NCBI RefSeq assembly: GCF_030718205.1
Contig: NZ_JAUZQF010000043.1
Span: 1-64,000 of the forward strand
DNA: 64,000 nucleotides
Direction: 5' to 3'
DNA from: Nonomuraea turcica
GTDB lineage: Bacteria > Actinomycetota > Actinomycetes > Streptosporangiales > Streptosporangiaceae
Under the pieces are notes generated by a model. The model was not told the DNA's origin and searched no databases. It saw only the letters and a list, made by a program, of their open reading frames with translations. Of this stretch, positions 30,264 to 38,613 are shown one piece after another; within the stretch, counting starts at the first letter, position 1, and each line of letters starts with the position of its first letter. A program made the translations under genes and the position numbers.

Positions 30264-31934
30264 ATGACCGTCGCCGCCTCCGGCCCGGTGTTCTCCCTAC
30301 GGGAAATCCCGTTCAGCTACCACGGTTCGTGGTTCGGCTTCTCGCCCGTGGTGGCGGAGAAGACCTACGCCGAGGACGTGCACCTGGTCTCTCACCAGAC
30401 CGGCATGCACCCCATCCTGCGGCTGATCCCCGACGCCGAGGCCGCGATCACGGCCACCCCGCACCAGCTCACCTGGAACGACGGCGAGGGCCGGATCGAC
30501 CTGGCCTACGAGAGCGCCGACACGGTACGCGTGCGCGGCCGCGGTCTCGGGCTCCGGCTGGTGGCCGCCGACCCGGTCCTGACTCCGTTCAGCGGCCCGT
30601 ACTTCTACCAGGACCCCGTCGACGGATCGTCCGTCTTCACCGTCTACCAGACCGGCCGCCGCTACCGGATCACCCTCCTCAGCGGGCAGGCCGAGCAGCT
30701 CGGCGCGCAGGCGCTGCGCACCGCCGAACGCGGCGTCGTCCTGAGCGGCGAGTGGGAGATCGCCATCGAGGAGTACGAAACCGCCCGCGCCCCCTACGCG
30801 AGCACGGACCCCTTCGAGCAGGTGGTCAAGGCCGCGCGGGCCGAGTTCGACGCGTTTGCCGCGGCCGTCGCGCCCTGGCGCAGCGACCGCACACCCGCCG
30901 CCGAACTGGCCGCCTACGTGCTGTGGTCGGCCACCGTGCGCCCGGCCGGGTTCGTCACCCGGCCCGCCGTGCTCATGTCCAAGCACTGGATGGACAAGGT
31001 GTGGAGCTGGGACCACTGCTTCAACGCCATCGCCGTCGCCGACGGCCTGCCCGATTTGGCATGGGACCAGTACCGCCTCCCCTTCGACCACCAGGACGCC
31101 GCCGGCGCGCTGCCCGACTCCGTCACCCACTCCGAGGTCCTCTACAACTTCGTCAAACCGCCCATCCACGGCTGGGCCCTGCGCCACCTTCCGCCGCCGC
31201 CCGAGCCGGTGGACACGTACCGGCTGCTGGAACGCTGGACCACCTTCTGGCTGACGGCCCGTCGCGCACCCGGCCACCAACTGCCGCACTACCAGCACGG
31301 CAACGACAGCGGCTGGGACAACGCCACCACCTTCGACCCCGAGCGCGTCGTCGAGACCGCCGACCTGGCCGCCTTCCTCGTCCTCCAGATGCGCGAGCTC
31401 GCCCGCCTGGCCACCGACCCGGGCGCGGCCGCCCGATGGACGGAACAGGCCGACCGGATGCGCGACGCCTTGCTCGCCGAACTGTGGGACGGCGAACGGT
31501 TCGTCGCCCGCAGCGCCCATTCGACACGGACCTGGCCCAGCTCCAGCCTGCTCGACCTCATGCCGATCGTGCTCGGCGACGAACTGCCCGAACCCGTCCG
31601 CGCCGCCCTGGCCGCCGGGATCGAGAAGCACCTGACCGCATTCGGACCCGCCACCGAGCTGCCTGCCTCCGAGCACTACCAGGACGACGGCTACTGGCGA
31701 GGCCCGATCTGGGCGCCCTCGACCGTCCTCATCGAGGACGGCCTGCGCCGCGCCGGATACACCGACCTCGCCGATGAGATCAGCGCTCGCTTCCGCACGC
31801 TGTGCGAGAAGTCCGGCTTCGCCGAGAACTTCGACGCCCTCACCGGCGAGGGGCTACGCGACCGGGCCTACACCTGGACGGCCAGCGCCTACCTCATCCT
31901 CGCCGCCGCCCACGAGCGACGAAGCAGCACCTGA
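30264..31934 (+). CDS. GH63-like cytoplasmic alpha-glycosidase
   Basis: A 556-residue enzyme without signal peptide: an N-terminal beta domain (about 1-200), then an (alpha/alpha)6 barrel with MSKHWMDKVWSWDHCFNAIA, HYQHGNDSGWDNATTFD and YWRGPIWAPSTVLIEDGLRR. These blocks match the GH63/GH37-like group that includes bacterial mannosylglycerate/glucosylglycerate hydrolases and alpha-glucosidases. The Asp in SGWDN and a C-terminal Glu are the expected general acid/base pair. It is last in the ABC operon (ATG 30264, 17 bp after the permease), so it probably hydrolyses the imported sugar. Exact linkage is not known. Confidence 0.8.
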   Translation: MTVAASGPVFSLREIPFSYHGSWFGFSPVVAEKTYAEDVHLVSHQTGMHPILRLIPDAEAAITATPHQLTWNDGEGRIDLAYESADTVRVRGRGLGLRLVAADPVLTPFSGPYFYQDPVDGSSVFTVYQTGRRYRITLLSGQAEQLGAQALRTAERGVVLSGEWEIAIEEYETARAPYASTDPFEQVVKAARAEFDAFAAAVAPWRSDRTPAAELAAYVLWSATVRPAGFVTRPAVLMSKHWMDKVWSWDHCFNAIAVADGLPDLAWDQYRLPFDHQDAAGALPDSVTHSEVLYNFVKPPIHGWALRHLPPPPEPVDTYRLLERWTTFWLTARRAPGHQLPHYQHGNDSGWDNATTFDPERVVETADLAAFLVLQMRELARLATDPGAAARWTEQADRMRDALLAELWDGERFVARSAHSTRTWPSSSLLDLMPIVLGDELPEPVRAALAAGIEKHLTAFGPATELPASEHYQDDGYWRGPIWAPSTVLIEDGLRRAGYTDLADEISARFRTLCEKSGFAENFDALTGEGLRDRAYTWTASAYLILAAAHERRSST

Positions 31935-31986
31935 TCCCGCTGTGGACCGGAGAGGCAGGCGCGGAAGGTTGCCGAGAGCGGCGCCG

Positions 31987-33822
31987 TCAACGGCCCCAGA
32001 GTCGCCAAGTTTGGTTGAGCGGACTGGCTTGGCCTGCCGGGTTGCAGGTCCACTGGTGGATGGGAGCGCGAGGCGCGGTCGAGATCGTGCTGACGTCGAC
32101 GCACTTGCCACTGTGGCGGGCGACGAGCTGGTAGTCCCGGGGATCGTTGCCCCCATAGGTCACCTTGCGCAGGGTGAACTGCTGGTTCTGCGCTCCGCCG
32201 GCGCAGGCCCGCTGGCTTACCGGCGCGCCGTCGGCCGTGGACGCCGCGCTGACCTCGAGGCACTTCGCACTGTGCTGGTTGACCAGCGTGTAAGTGTTCG
32301 CCACGCCGGCGACCGGCCGGAAGTTCCACAACTGCTGGTCTCCGCCCTCGCAGTAAAACTGCTGCTGCACGTTGCCGTCAGCCGTGCTCAGGTTGGTGTT
32401 GTCCAGGCATTGCTGGGAATGTTGCGCGACCGCCACGGACTGGAAGCCGCCGTCCGACGGCGGCAGCAGCGTGACGGTGAACGTCTCGTCGGCGTTGGTG
32501 TGCGGCAGGTTCAGCCTGGCGGCGTTGCCGGACAGCGTCAGGACCGTGTTCTGGACGGTGATCGGCCCCTGGACCGCGCCGCCGCCGTTGTACGGGATGC
32601 GCTGCACGACCGCGCGGACCTGGTTGTTCTGCACGATGCCGCTGATGGTGTCGAGGCGGCGCAGATCGACGGCGATGTTGCCGGTCGTGCCGCCGCCGCC
32701 CACAAGGATTTTGGCCACGCCGGTCGCCTTGGTGGCGAAGGCGTCGTAGGACACGCTCGGAGTCACGGACACGATCTGGCCGGTCTGGGAGGCGTAGAAG
32801 CGGTAGACCCACCATTCGCCCTTGGGCAGGTGCTGGACCGCGCTGTTACGGACGAGCAGGTTGCCCAGATCGTTGTGCAGGTTGCCCGCGCTCGCCCAGT
32901 TCGCTCGCAGGCCGTCGGCGCCTGCCCGCTCCAGCCGGGCGATGTACCACGACCCGTCTCCTGGGTTCTGCTCGTTGGAGGCGCCGTATTCGTTGATCTG
33001 GTACGGGCGAGGGTGCGGGATGCCGCGCGAGTCGAGGGTCGTATTGGCGGCCGCCACGTTGGCCACCGGGTCGCCGGGGAGGGAATGCCAGCTGATGATG
33101 TCGGGGACGACGTTGTTGGCGCGGACGAAGTCGAGGTAGGCGTTCCACCAGGCGTACGTGGTGGAGGGCACGCAGGCGCAGCTGGGGCCGACGATCAGGT
33201 GGTTCGGGAACGCGGCGCGGATGCGCTGGTAACTGCGGCGCCACAGCTCGAGGTACTGCGCCTGCGGACGATTCCAGAACAAGGAGATGTTCGGCTCGTT
33301 CCAGATGTCCCACTGCACGGTGATCCCGGCCGACCGCACGTCGTTGATCAGGCGAGTGAGGAAGGCGTCGTAGTCGGACCAGTTGCCGTTGTCGCCCGGA
33401 AATCGCGAGATCGGGTAGCCGTCCGCCCCCCACAGGTCGTGCGGGAGGATGATGAACTGGCCGCCTAGCGCGATCGTACGACGGGCCTGGGCCAGCGTTG
33501 CGTTCCACCTGCGCTCGTAGGCGCCGGACACCCAGCCGCCGGGTGAGTCGAGCTGGGCGCCACCGGCGCGCATAGAGCGGAACTTCACGTCGCGGAAGAA
33601 GTGGTCTGCCGGCCCGGATGCGTTCTCCGTCATGCCGTAGATCCACCCGGACGCGCGATAGGTCGGGGTGCCGCCGGCTACGGCGAAGTCGACGCTGATG
33701 GACTCGTCCGCGGCGTGCGCCGGCGTCGGGATGGCCGGGACGACGGCGATGAGCATCCCGACCAGGATTCGGGCGACGGAGGTAAGCCGTCTGCTGGGCG
33801 GCTGTTGGGGGGTCGTCATCAT
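31987..33822 (-). CDS. Secreted clan GH-A glycoside hydrolase (GH39-like) with ricin-type lectin domain
   Basis: A 611-residue secreted protein. A signal peptide ends at TPAHA-AD (about residue 36). The TIM-barrel catalytic domain shows acid/base Glu in WDIWNEPNISLFW and probable nucleophile Glu in YQINEYGASNEQ, the GH-A pattern seen in GH39 beta-xylosidases. A beta-sandwich region follows, then a C-terminal ricin B-type (CBM13) lectin domain from about 480 with three Q-x-W/F repeats (QQLWNF, NQQFTL, NQTWRL). ATG 33822 follows GGAGG at 7 nt. Upstream palindromes match the LacI operators, so it is probably co-induced with the importer and feeds it. Substrate is likely a plant or microbial polysaccharide; not resolved. 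Confidence 0.82.
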   Translation of the reverse strand: MMTTPQQPPSRRLTSVARILVGMLIAVVPAIPTPAHAADESISVDFAVAGGTPTYRASGWIYGMTENASGPADHFFRDVKFRSMRAGGAQLDSPGGWVSGAYERRWNATLAQARRTIALGGQFIILPHDLWGADGYPISRFPGDNGNWSDYDAFLTRLINDVRSAGITVQWDIWNEPNISLFWNRPQAQYLELWRRSYQRIRAAFPNHLIVGPSCACVPSTTYAWWNAYLDFVRANNVVPDIISWHSLPGDPVANVAAANTTLDSRGIPHPRPYQINEYGASNEQNPGDGSWYIARLERAGADGLRANWASAGNLHNDLGNLLVRNSAVQHLPKGEWWVYRFYASQTGQIVSVTPSVSYDAFATKATGVAKILVGGGGTTGNIAVDLRRLDTISGIVQNNQVRAVVQRIPYNGGGAVQGPITVQNTVLTLSGNAARLNLPHTNADETFTVTLLPPSDGGFQSVAVAQHSQQCLDNTNLSTADGNVQQQFYCEGGDQQLWNFRPVAGVANTYTLVNQHSAKCLEVSAASTADGAPVSQRACAGGAQNQQFTLRKVTYGGNDPRDYQLVARHSGKCVDVSTISTAPRAPIHQWTCNPAGQASPLNQTWRLWGR

Positions 33823-33882
33823 GGTGGATCCTCCGGAAGTGGGGGTGAGGGAGGCAGAAGGACCATGAACGCGTGACATCGG

Positions 33883-33895
33883 TGAACCGATTCGA
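33883..33895. promoter_or_regulatory. LacI operator-like site upstream of the secreted glycosidase
   Basis: TGAACCGATTCGA matches the tandem sites at 27124-27150 (GAACCGATTCG core) and lies 61 bp upstream of the glycosidase ATG. Confidence 0.6.
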
Positions 33896-33959
33896 GCGCA
33901 TGCAGAGAGGGGCAACTTGTCGTGAACTCGGATGATCGCCCGATGTAGGGCGCCGCATA

Positions 33960-33974
33960 GCGAATCGATTCGAC
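33960..33974. promoter_or_regulatory. Palindromic LacI operator upstream of the secreted glycosidase
   Basis: CGAATCGATTCG (33961-33972) is a perfect 12-bp palindrome of the same family, followed by a half site CCGAATCG. It lies about 140 bp upstream of the glycosidase start, extending the regulon to a convergent transcription unit. Confidence 0.62.
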
Positions 33975-34137
33975 CGAATCGTAGATCTCTTGACGGAGAC
34001 GTGTCAACGGCATGTCGGCGGTACAACATTCAGGTTTCGCGGCGAATTCGCCTCGATCAGACCGTTCGAGGTGGATCTCGGTGGTAGGCCGGAAAATGCC
34101 GAACCACTGCTCATTCGCGTGGTAATCGGTAAAGTTG

Positions 34138-34887
34138 ATGACCATGGGCATTGAGGCGGGCATGAAGTTCGGCCCTGTGGGCAAGCTGGCCGACGAGGTG
34201 GACGGGGCGCGCACCGCCGTGGAGGAGGGGCGCAAAGCGCTCTCCGACAGCCCGGGAGCCGTCACCTACGTGCCGGTGCCCAGCGTGCCGGGGTCCAACG
34301 CGTTCGGCAACACGTCCAAGGCCACGGAGGCCGGCTCGGCGCACGCGTCCGTCCAGGCCTCCGCCGACAGTCTCGCCGAGATCTTCATCGGCGTGCTCGA
34401 CTCCGACGGCGAGCGGCTGCGCAAGGTCATCAAGGCGTTCAAGGACCTGGACGACGAGATCGCCGATCGGCTGTTCGCGAACGCCGCCAAGGGCTTCGAC
34501 GTCTACAGCGCCCACGTGCACAGCCACGGGCTCCACGAGTACGACGACTACGTGCGCACCGGGCAGATCAACCGGCTGCACGAGGCCATGAACGGCGGCC
34601 CGTCACTGCTCGGCGGCGACCTCAACGTGATCACCAACAACGGCGACAACCCGAAGAACACCTCGTCCGGCGACGCCATCGGCGACATGGCCGGCGAGGG
34701 CTACACGGTCTACTCCGGCGCGACCAACGCCGACGGCGACATCGTCGGCACCTCGCCCTCCGGCACCCGCATCGACCACGTGGCCGGCTCGCCCGCCTTC
34801 ACCATGGACGGGCAGCCCACCCTGATGGACGGCTCCACCTCCGACCACGACGGCCAGGTCGTCGACGTGCAGGTGCCCGACTGGTAG
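34138..34887 (+). CDS. ESX/EspC-like protein carrying the C-terminal half of a DNase I-like (EEP) nuclease
   Basis: A 249-residue protein in two parts. Residues 1-115 are a helical ESX-secreted-type domain with an FG turn (PGSNAFGNTS) and a long amphipathic helix (ESAD...GERLRKVIKAFKDLDDEIAD region). Residues 118-249 are the second half of an endonuclease/exonuclease/phosphatase fold: HVHSHG (H126/H128), LLGGDLNVIT (D161, N163), SGTRIDHVAG (D213) and STSDHDGQVVDV (D236, H237). The first half of that fold (Asn and Glu of LNxG and QEV) is missing here but is encoded by the convergent gene at 34893-35921. ATG 34138 is used; TTG 34135 and ATG 34144 are alternatives and the ribosome site is weak. 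Confidence 0.75.
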   Translation: MTMGIEAGMKFGPVGKLADEVDGARTAVEEGRKALSDSPGAVTYVPVPSVPGSNAFGNTSKATEAGSAHASVQASADSLAEIFIGVLDSDGERLRKVIKAFKDLDDEIADRLFANAAKGFDVYSAHVHSHGLHEYDDYVRTGQINRLHEAMNGGPSLLGGDLNVITNNGDNPKNTSSGDAIGDMAGEGYTVYSGATNADGDIVGTSPSGTRIDHVAGSPAFTMDGQPTLMDGSTSDHDGQVVDVQVPDW

Positions 34888-34892
34888 GCCGC

Positions 34893-35921
34893 TCACCGCG
34901 GCCTGATCTGCACCTCCGTGCGGGCGGCGGAGCGGCCCTCGCCGTCGTCGATGCGGTGGTCGCCCCCGCCCGGCTGGTTGGCCGGCAGGTCGATGTGGCC
35001 GCCCTCGACGTCGAGCTTGATGGTGTCGCTGCCTTCCGAGCCCGCGATGACGTCGCCTTCGCGCACGAGCACGGCGTTGCCGAACGACGCGTTGACGATG
35101 TCGCCGAGGATGGGGATGTCGTCGTCGGCGTGGTACTTGTTGCTCGCCTCCGCGTACTGGACGTCCCAGTTGTCGCCCGTGCGGCTCTCCAGCTCCTCCT
35201 CCAGGTTGTAGATGTCGTGCTGGAAGACCTCCTGGATCGTGGCGATGTCGGCGTCCTGGCCCGTGATGGCGTCGGCGATGTCGTCGATGTCCTCGGAGTC
35301 GGTGCCGGCGTCGTTGCCGGGGGAGTTGCCGGCGCCCTGGCCGATGTTGAGGTTCACCATGCGGAGGGACCGGGGCTTCCACTCCTCGGCGATCAAGTCG
35401 AACTGCTCGCGGTAGAAGTCGAGGTCCTGCCGCTTCTCCTCCAGTACGGTGTCGACGCGGCGGCGGATCTCGTTGGCCGTGCTGATCGCGGCGTTGACCA
35501 GGGTGGTCTGCTCGGCGGTCTCGGGCCGGAAGGTCAGGCCGTCGATCGCGGTGCCGGCGGGCACCGACTTGAGCCTGTCGCGCTCGTCGTCGAGGAGCCC
35601 CTGCTGCACCCGGAGCGTCGTGGCGGTCAGGTCGAGCGTGTGCGCGATGTTGTCGGCCCACGCCGCGGCGCGCTCGATGTCGGCGGTGAGGCGCTTGCGG
35701 TAGCCGTTGAACGCGTCGGCGGTGTCGCCCGTCCAGTGCTCGTTGGCGAAGACCGCCTTGGCGGCGTCGTTGATCTTCCCCTCCGCGGAGCGCACCTTGG
35801 AGCCGAGGCCGCGCCACGCCTCGGCCAGCAGCTCCAGCCGCCCGGGATCGGCGCGCAAGTCCCACACGTCGGCGGTGGTGATCGCTGCCTGGCTCGTCTC
35901 GCTCGTGGGCTCGGGTGCCAT
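34893..35921 (-). CDS. WXG100-type protein carrying the N-terminal half of a DNase I-like (EEP) nuclease
   Basis: A 342-residue protein. Residues about 20-110 are a WXG100 helical hairpin with the WxG turn at EHWTGDTADAF (63-65), the signal for ESX/type VII export. A helical linker follows to about 182. Residues 187-342 match the first half of the EEP fold: MVNLNIGQG (N190/N192), DADIATIQEVFQHD with catalytic E231, SFGNAVLVREG and EGRSAARTEV, where the protein stops. The normal continuation (HxHS...GDLN...RIDH...SDH) is found instead in the gene 5 bp beyond its stop, on the other strand. ATG 35921 follows an AAGGTGA site. Either the two products assemble, or an inversion broke one toxin gene. 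Confidence 0.75.
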   Translation of the reverse strand: MAPEPTSETSQAAITTADVWDLRADPGRLELLAEAWRGLGSKVRSAEGKINDAAKAVFANEHWTGDTADAFNGYRKRLTADIERAAAWADNIAHTLDLTATTLRVQQGLLDDERDRLKSVPAGTAIDGLTFRPETAEQTTLVNAAISTANEIRRRVDTVLEEKRQDLDFYREQFDLIAEEWKPRSLRMVNLNIGQGAGNSPGNDAGTDSEDIDDIADAITGQDADIATIQEVFQHDIYNLEEELESRTGDNWDVQYAEASNKYHADDDIPILGDIVNASFGNAVLVREGDVIAGSEGSDTIKLDVEGGHIDLPANQPGGGDHRIDDGEGRSAARTEVQIRPR

Positions 35922-35979
35922 GGTGATCACCTTTATACCAGTTCGTCGTCTACTGCAAGGTCGTCAGTCAGGACGGGAG

Positions 35980-37338
35980 TCATTCGATCGTCCAGGTGAC
36001 CGTGCGCTTGAGCGTTCCGCGCGTGTCGTACGACCTGGCCCAGCCGAGCTCCTCGAAGCGACCGTTCTCCGAGGTGAACCAGTGGCCGTCGTTGTTGAAG
36101 TTGTAGCGGTCGTAGGCGTGGATGGTGACGTCCATCGTGGCCTGGTTGCCCTCGACCCTGACGTCGCCGCTGCCCCAGACAGAGTGCTTGCCGAGGGCGA
36201 ACTCCCAGTTCTTCGTGTCGGTCCTGTCGATGTCGACCGGTTCGCCCGTCATCTGGAACTGCGGCTGTCCCGTCTCGCGGTAGAGGCGCTCGGCGTTCGC
36301 CTGCGCGCGGCGGATCTCCGCGTCCACTCCTTCGCGGATCAGCTTGTCGTCCTTGTACGCCTGTTCGTAGTCGATGGCGTAGTCCTCGCCCGAGCCGCTC
36401 AGGTAATGCCGGTACGTGTCCGCCGCCTCGTCGAAGCCGGGCGTGGCGTCCTCCGCGTCCTGGAAGGCCTGCCACTTGTACCAGTTCGCGCGGTCGGCGA
36501 GGCTCGGGTCGGCGTCGGGGTCCAGCGGCCACGGGTTGTCGAAGGAGATCCCCGGGTCCTTCGCCGGGCCCAGGTCGTACTTGCCGTCCCGTGGGCCTTC
36601 CTTGGGGGACTTGGGCTGGGGGTCCAGGTTCCGTCCCGGCGGGTTCTGCGAGATCTGCCATCCGGTGGCGCCGGCGGTCGCCAGCATGCCGGTCCGGGCC
36701 AGCGCGGCGCGCACGCCGCCCTTCTGGACGGCGGGGAACTTGGGCGCCTTGGCCCTGAGCAGGGAGCGCAGCCGGCGCTCGACGGCCCTGACGACCGCGT
36801 GGCCGAAGTAGCGCTCCAGCTTCTCGCGCAGGGTGGCGACGGCCTTCCTGGCGAACAGGCGCAGCACGCCGACCATGGCCCGTCCCTTGATCGCGGCGAG
36901 TGCCCCCGAGACCACCGCCGCGGCCAGGGCCCACGCCAGGACGAGCAGGACGTAGGCGGCCAGGAAGATCAGGATGAGCTTGACGATCTCCACGAACCTC
37001 GCGTAGACGTCCTGCCCGTCGGCGAGGGCACGCAGCGACGTGGACAGGGTCTGGAGGTGCCCTTCCTCCTTCTCGGGCTCGTGGTACTCGGCCCACGACT
37101 CGTTGAGCGCGTCGATGTGCTCGCCGGCGTTGTTGGTGGAGGCGTGCGCGACGGCGCCGGACGCGCCCGGGACCACCTCGGCGTCCAGGGTGTCGGCGTA
37201 GGCGCGCAGGGCGGACGACGACAGCCGGATGTCGTCCTCGTTCTCGCTCGGCCACTCCACGAGGAGCATGTCGAACGGCGCCTGAAGGTGCGCGGGGAGG
37301 ATGATCGCCATCGGGTCAGTGGTCGAAGAGAGATTCAT
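35980..37338 (-). CDS. ESX-type polymorphic toxin candidate with membrane segment
   Basis: A 452-residue protein: an N-terminal helical WXG-like domain (DTLDAEVVPGAS, HIDALNESWAEYHEPE), a membrane helix at about 116-145 (IVKLILIFLAAYVLLVLAWAL), a basic linker, then a C-terminal globular domain from about 255 with FDNPWPLDPDADP, AIDYEQAYKDDKLIREGVD, NWEFALGKHSVWGSGDV and HAYDRYNFNND. This layout (export domain, linker, variable tip) is typical of actinobacterial type VII effectors; the tip resembles a family I know only as putative toxins. Start at 37338 or at the internal ATG 37311; neither has a strong ribosome site. Divergent from an EspC-like gene, with an 11-bp inverted repeat between. 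Confidence 0.65.
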   Translation of the reverse strand: MNLSSTTDPMAIILPAHLQAPFDMLLVEWPSENEDDIRLSSSALRAYADTLDAEVVPGASGAVAHASTNNAGEHIDALNESWAEYHEPEKEEGHLQTLSTSLRALADGQDVYARFVEIVKLILIFLAAYVLLVLAWALAAAVVSGALAAIKGRAMVGVLRLFARKAVATLREKLERYFGHAVVRAVERRLRSLLRAKAPKFPAVQKGGVRAALARTGMLATAGATGWQISQNPPGRNLDPQPKSPKEGPRDGKYDLGPAKDPGISFDNPWPLDPDADPSLADRANWYKWQAFQDAEDATPGFDEAADTYRHYLSGSGEDYAIDYEQAYKDDKLIREGVDAEIRRAQANAERLYRETGQPQFQMTGEPVDIDRTDTKNWEFALGKHSVWGSGDVRVEGNQATMDVTIHAYDRYNFNNDGHWFTSENGRFEELGWARSYDTRGTLKRTVTWTIE

Positions 37339-37357
37339 CGGTCACAGCGCCCATGAG

Positions 37358-37436
37358 TATCACGAATGGTGCGTATGGGCTGAAAGTTGGGCTCGGTTCA
37401 CGAGATTGGTGCGATCCTTTAACCACATTCGTGATA
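37358..37436. promoter_or_regulatory. Inverted repeat in the divergent ESX promoter
   Basis: TATCACGAATG (37358-37368) and CATTCGTGATA (37426-37436) are exact reverse complements 57 bp apart, one near each divergent start. Extending the arms by three bases keeps near-complementarity. A shared regulator binding both promoters is likely; no regulator gene is adjacent. Confidence 0.65.
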
Positions 37437-37448
37437 GTGATTGTTGCC

Positions 37449-37778
37449 GTGAGTGATGAGTTCCTCTTCGACCACTCGACCTTGAGCAGTGCGGGGCGGC
37501 ACTTCATGGACTCCGCGGAAGCGTTCCAGCGCCACACCGACCAGCTGCTCACCTCCGTACGCGGCACGGGCACCACCGCGTGGGGCTCCACCGGCACGGG
37601 AGCGGTCATGGACGCGCTGGCCGAGCTTCTCGAACAGACCTGCGGGCACCTGGGCGGCAACATGAAGGAGTTCGGCTCGGCCATGCAGCGGATGGCCGAC
37701 AACATCAAGCAGACCGAGCTCGACACCGTGGCCGTCATCAAACAGGCCGACCCCACGGGCGGCACGTCCCAGGTGTGA
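37449..37778 (+). CDS. EspC/WXG100-like secreted protein
   Basis: A 109-residue helical protein. It has the ESX helix-turn-helix layout: helix with DSAEAFQRHTDQLLTSV, turn TTAWGSTGTG (WxS/G type), second helix LGGNMKEFGSAMQRMADNI, and a short C-tail. Such proteins dimerise with another ESX protein and are exported. GTG 37449 is preferred; an in-frame extension to 37353 would cover the palindrome. No ESX secretion apparatus is in the window, so export would use a system encoded elsewhere. Confidence 0.75.
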   Translation: MSDEFLFDHSTLSSAGRHFMDSAEAFQRHTDQLLTSVRGTGTTAWGSTGTGAVMDALAELLEQTCGHLGGNMKEFGSAMQRMADNIKQTELDTVAVIKQADPTGGTSQV

Positions 37779-38031
37779 TCGCCTCCACCAACAACGCCTG
37801 GGGACCGCTGGACCAGTGGGGTACGGCGGCTCTTGATACGCCGCCAGGGCGGACGATGCCGGAGCGGCCCATCGGCAACCGGCACGGGCCAGCGCCTACC
37901 GCCGACGCAGTAGATTCGCAGCTCGTGCGGCGTCTGCGGCAGGGAGAAGTACCTCCGTCAGCAGGATGACCGGCGACGGCTTCAGCGGACATAGTTCTGG
38001 TTGCCAGTCGTAGGAAGAGGAGGAACACCTC
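37779..38031. other. Gap, no gene seen
   Basis: About 250 bp with no supported open frame. The downstream end contains the promoter and a GAGGAGGAAC ribosome site for the membrane protein at 38032. Confidence 0.5.
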
Positions 38032-38421
38032 ATGTCCGTCCTATTTGTGCTTGCCGCGCCGATCTGTACGACGCCTGCGGAATGCGCGGGCCAGGGTGTC
38101 GACACCTTCCTCGGGACCCCTGATCGAATCTGGGCCAGTGCGGCCGCACTGGTGGCGCTGGGCGCCGTGGTCATCGGCCGGCTGGCGTTGCGCTCCGGCC
38201 GTCGTATCGGCAACGGCGGGAGGAAGGCAGCCATCGTGGCCCTGGTCGGGGGCCTGACCGGCGCGGTCAACGGCGCGGTGAATCTGGCTGTCGCGGACGG
38301 TGGTCTTGGCACCGGCAACGGAGTATTCGGCGGCGCCGTGGCCCTGGTGCTCGGGCTGGTCGGTGCGGTCCTCGGCGGGCTGGCCCTGGCTCGCTCCCGC
38401 CGCACTGAGCTGAGCGGTTGA
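38032..38421 (+). CDS. DUF6223-type small membrane protein
   Basis: A 129-residue protein with an N-terminal hydrophobic segment and three further helices (RIWASAAALVALGAVVIG; KAAIVALVGGLTGAVNGAVN; GGAVALVLGLVGAVLGGLAL). Gly/Ala-rich helices and the order of segments recall the DUF6223 family of actinomycete membrane proteins. Strong ribosome site GAGGAGG 8 nt before ATG 38032. No enzymatic motif and no operon partners; function unknown. Confidence 0.7.
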   Translation: MSVLFVLAAPICTTPAECAGQGVDTFLGTPDRIWASAAALVALGAVVIGRLALRSGRRIGNGGRKAAIVALVGGLTGAVNGAVNLAVADGGLGTGNGVFGGAVALVLGLVGAVLGGLALARSRRTELSG

Positions 38422-38613
38422 CCGCCACCGTCTCCGGGCAGCTCATCGCCAAGATCGGCCGCTACAAGGGCTTCATCATCTCCAGCCGGAGGACGAACCC
38501 GAAACGGAGACCGCAGACGGCGAGGTGCCTCAAACCGTCGCAGCCGACTGACGGAACGAGGCCGCCGGTGACCTCGTGACCTGGGCACAGGCCGGCACTC
38601 TGGCCCCCGCGTC

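Noticed and set aside
38422-38613. Short plus-strand scrap reading LIAKIGRYKGFIISSRR after the DUF6223-type gene
   Set aside because: Too short, no start and no recognisable family.
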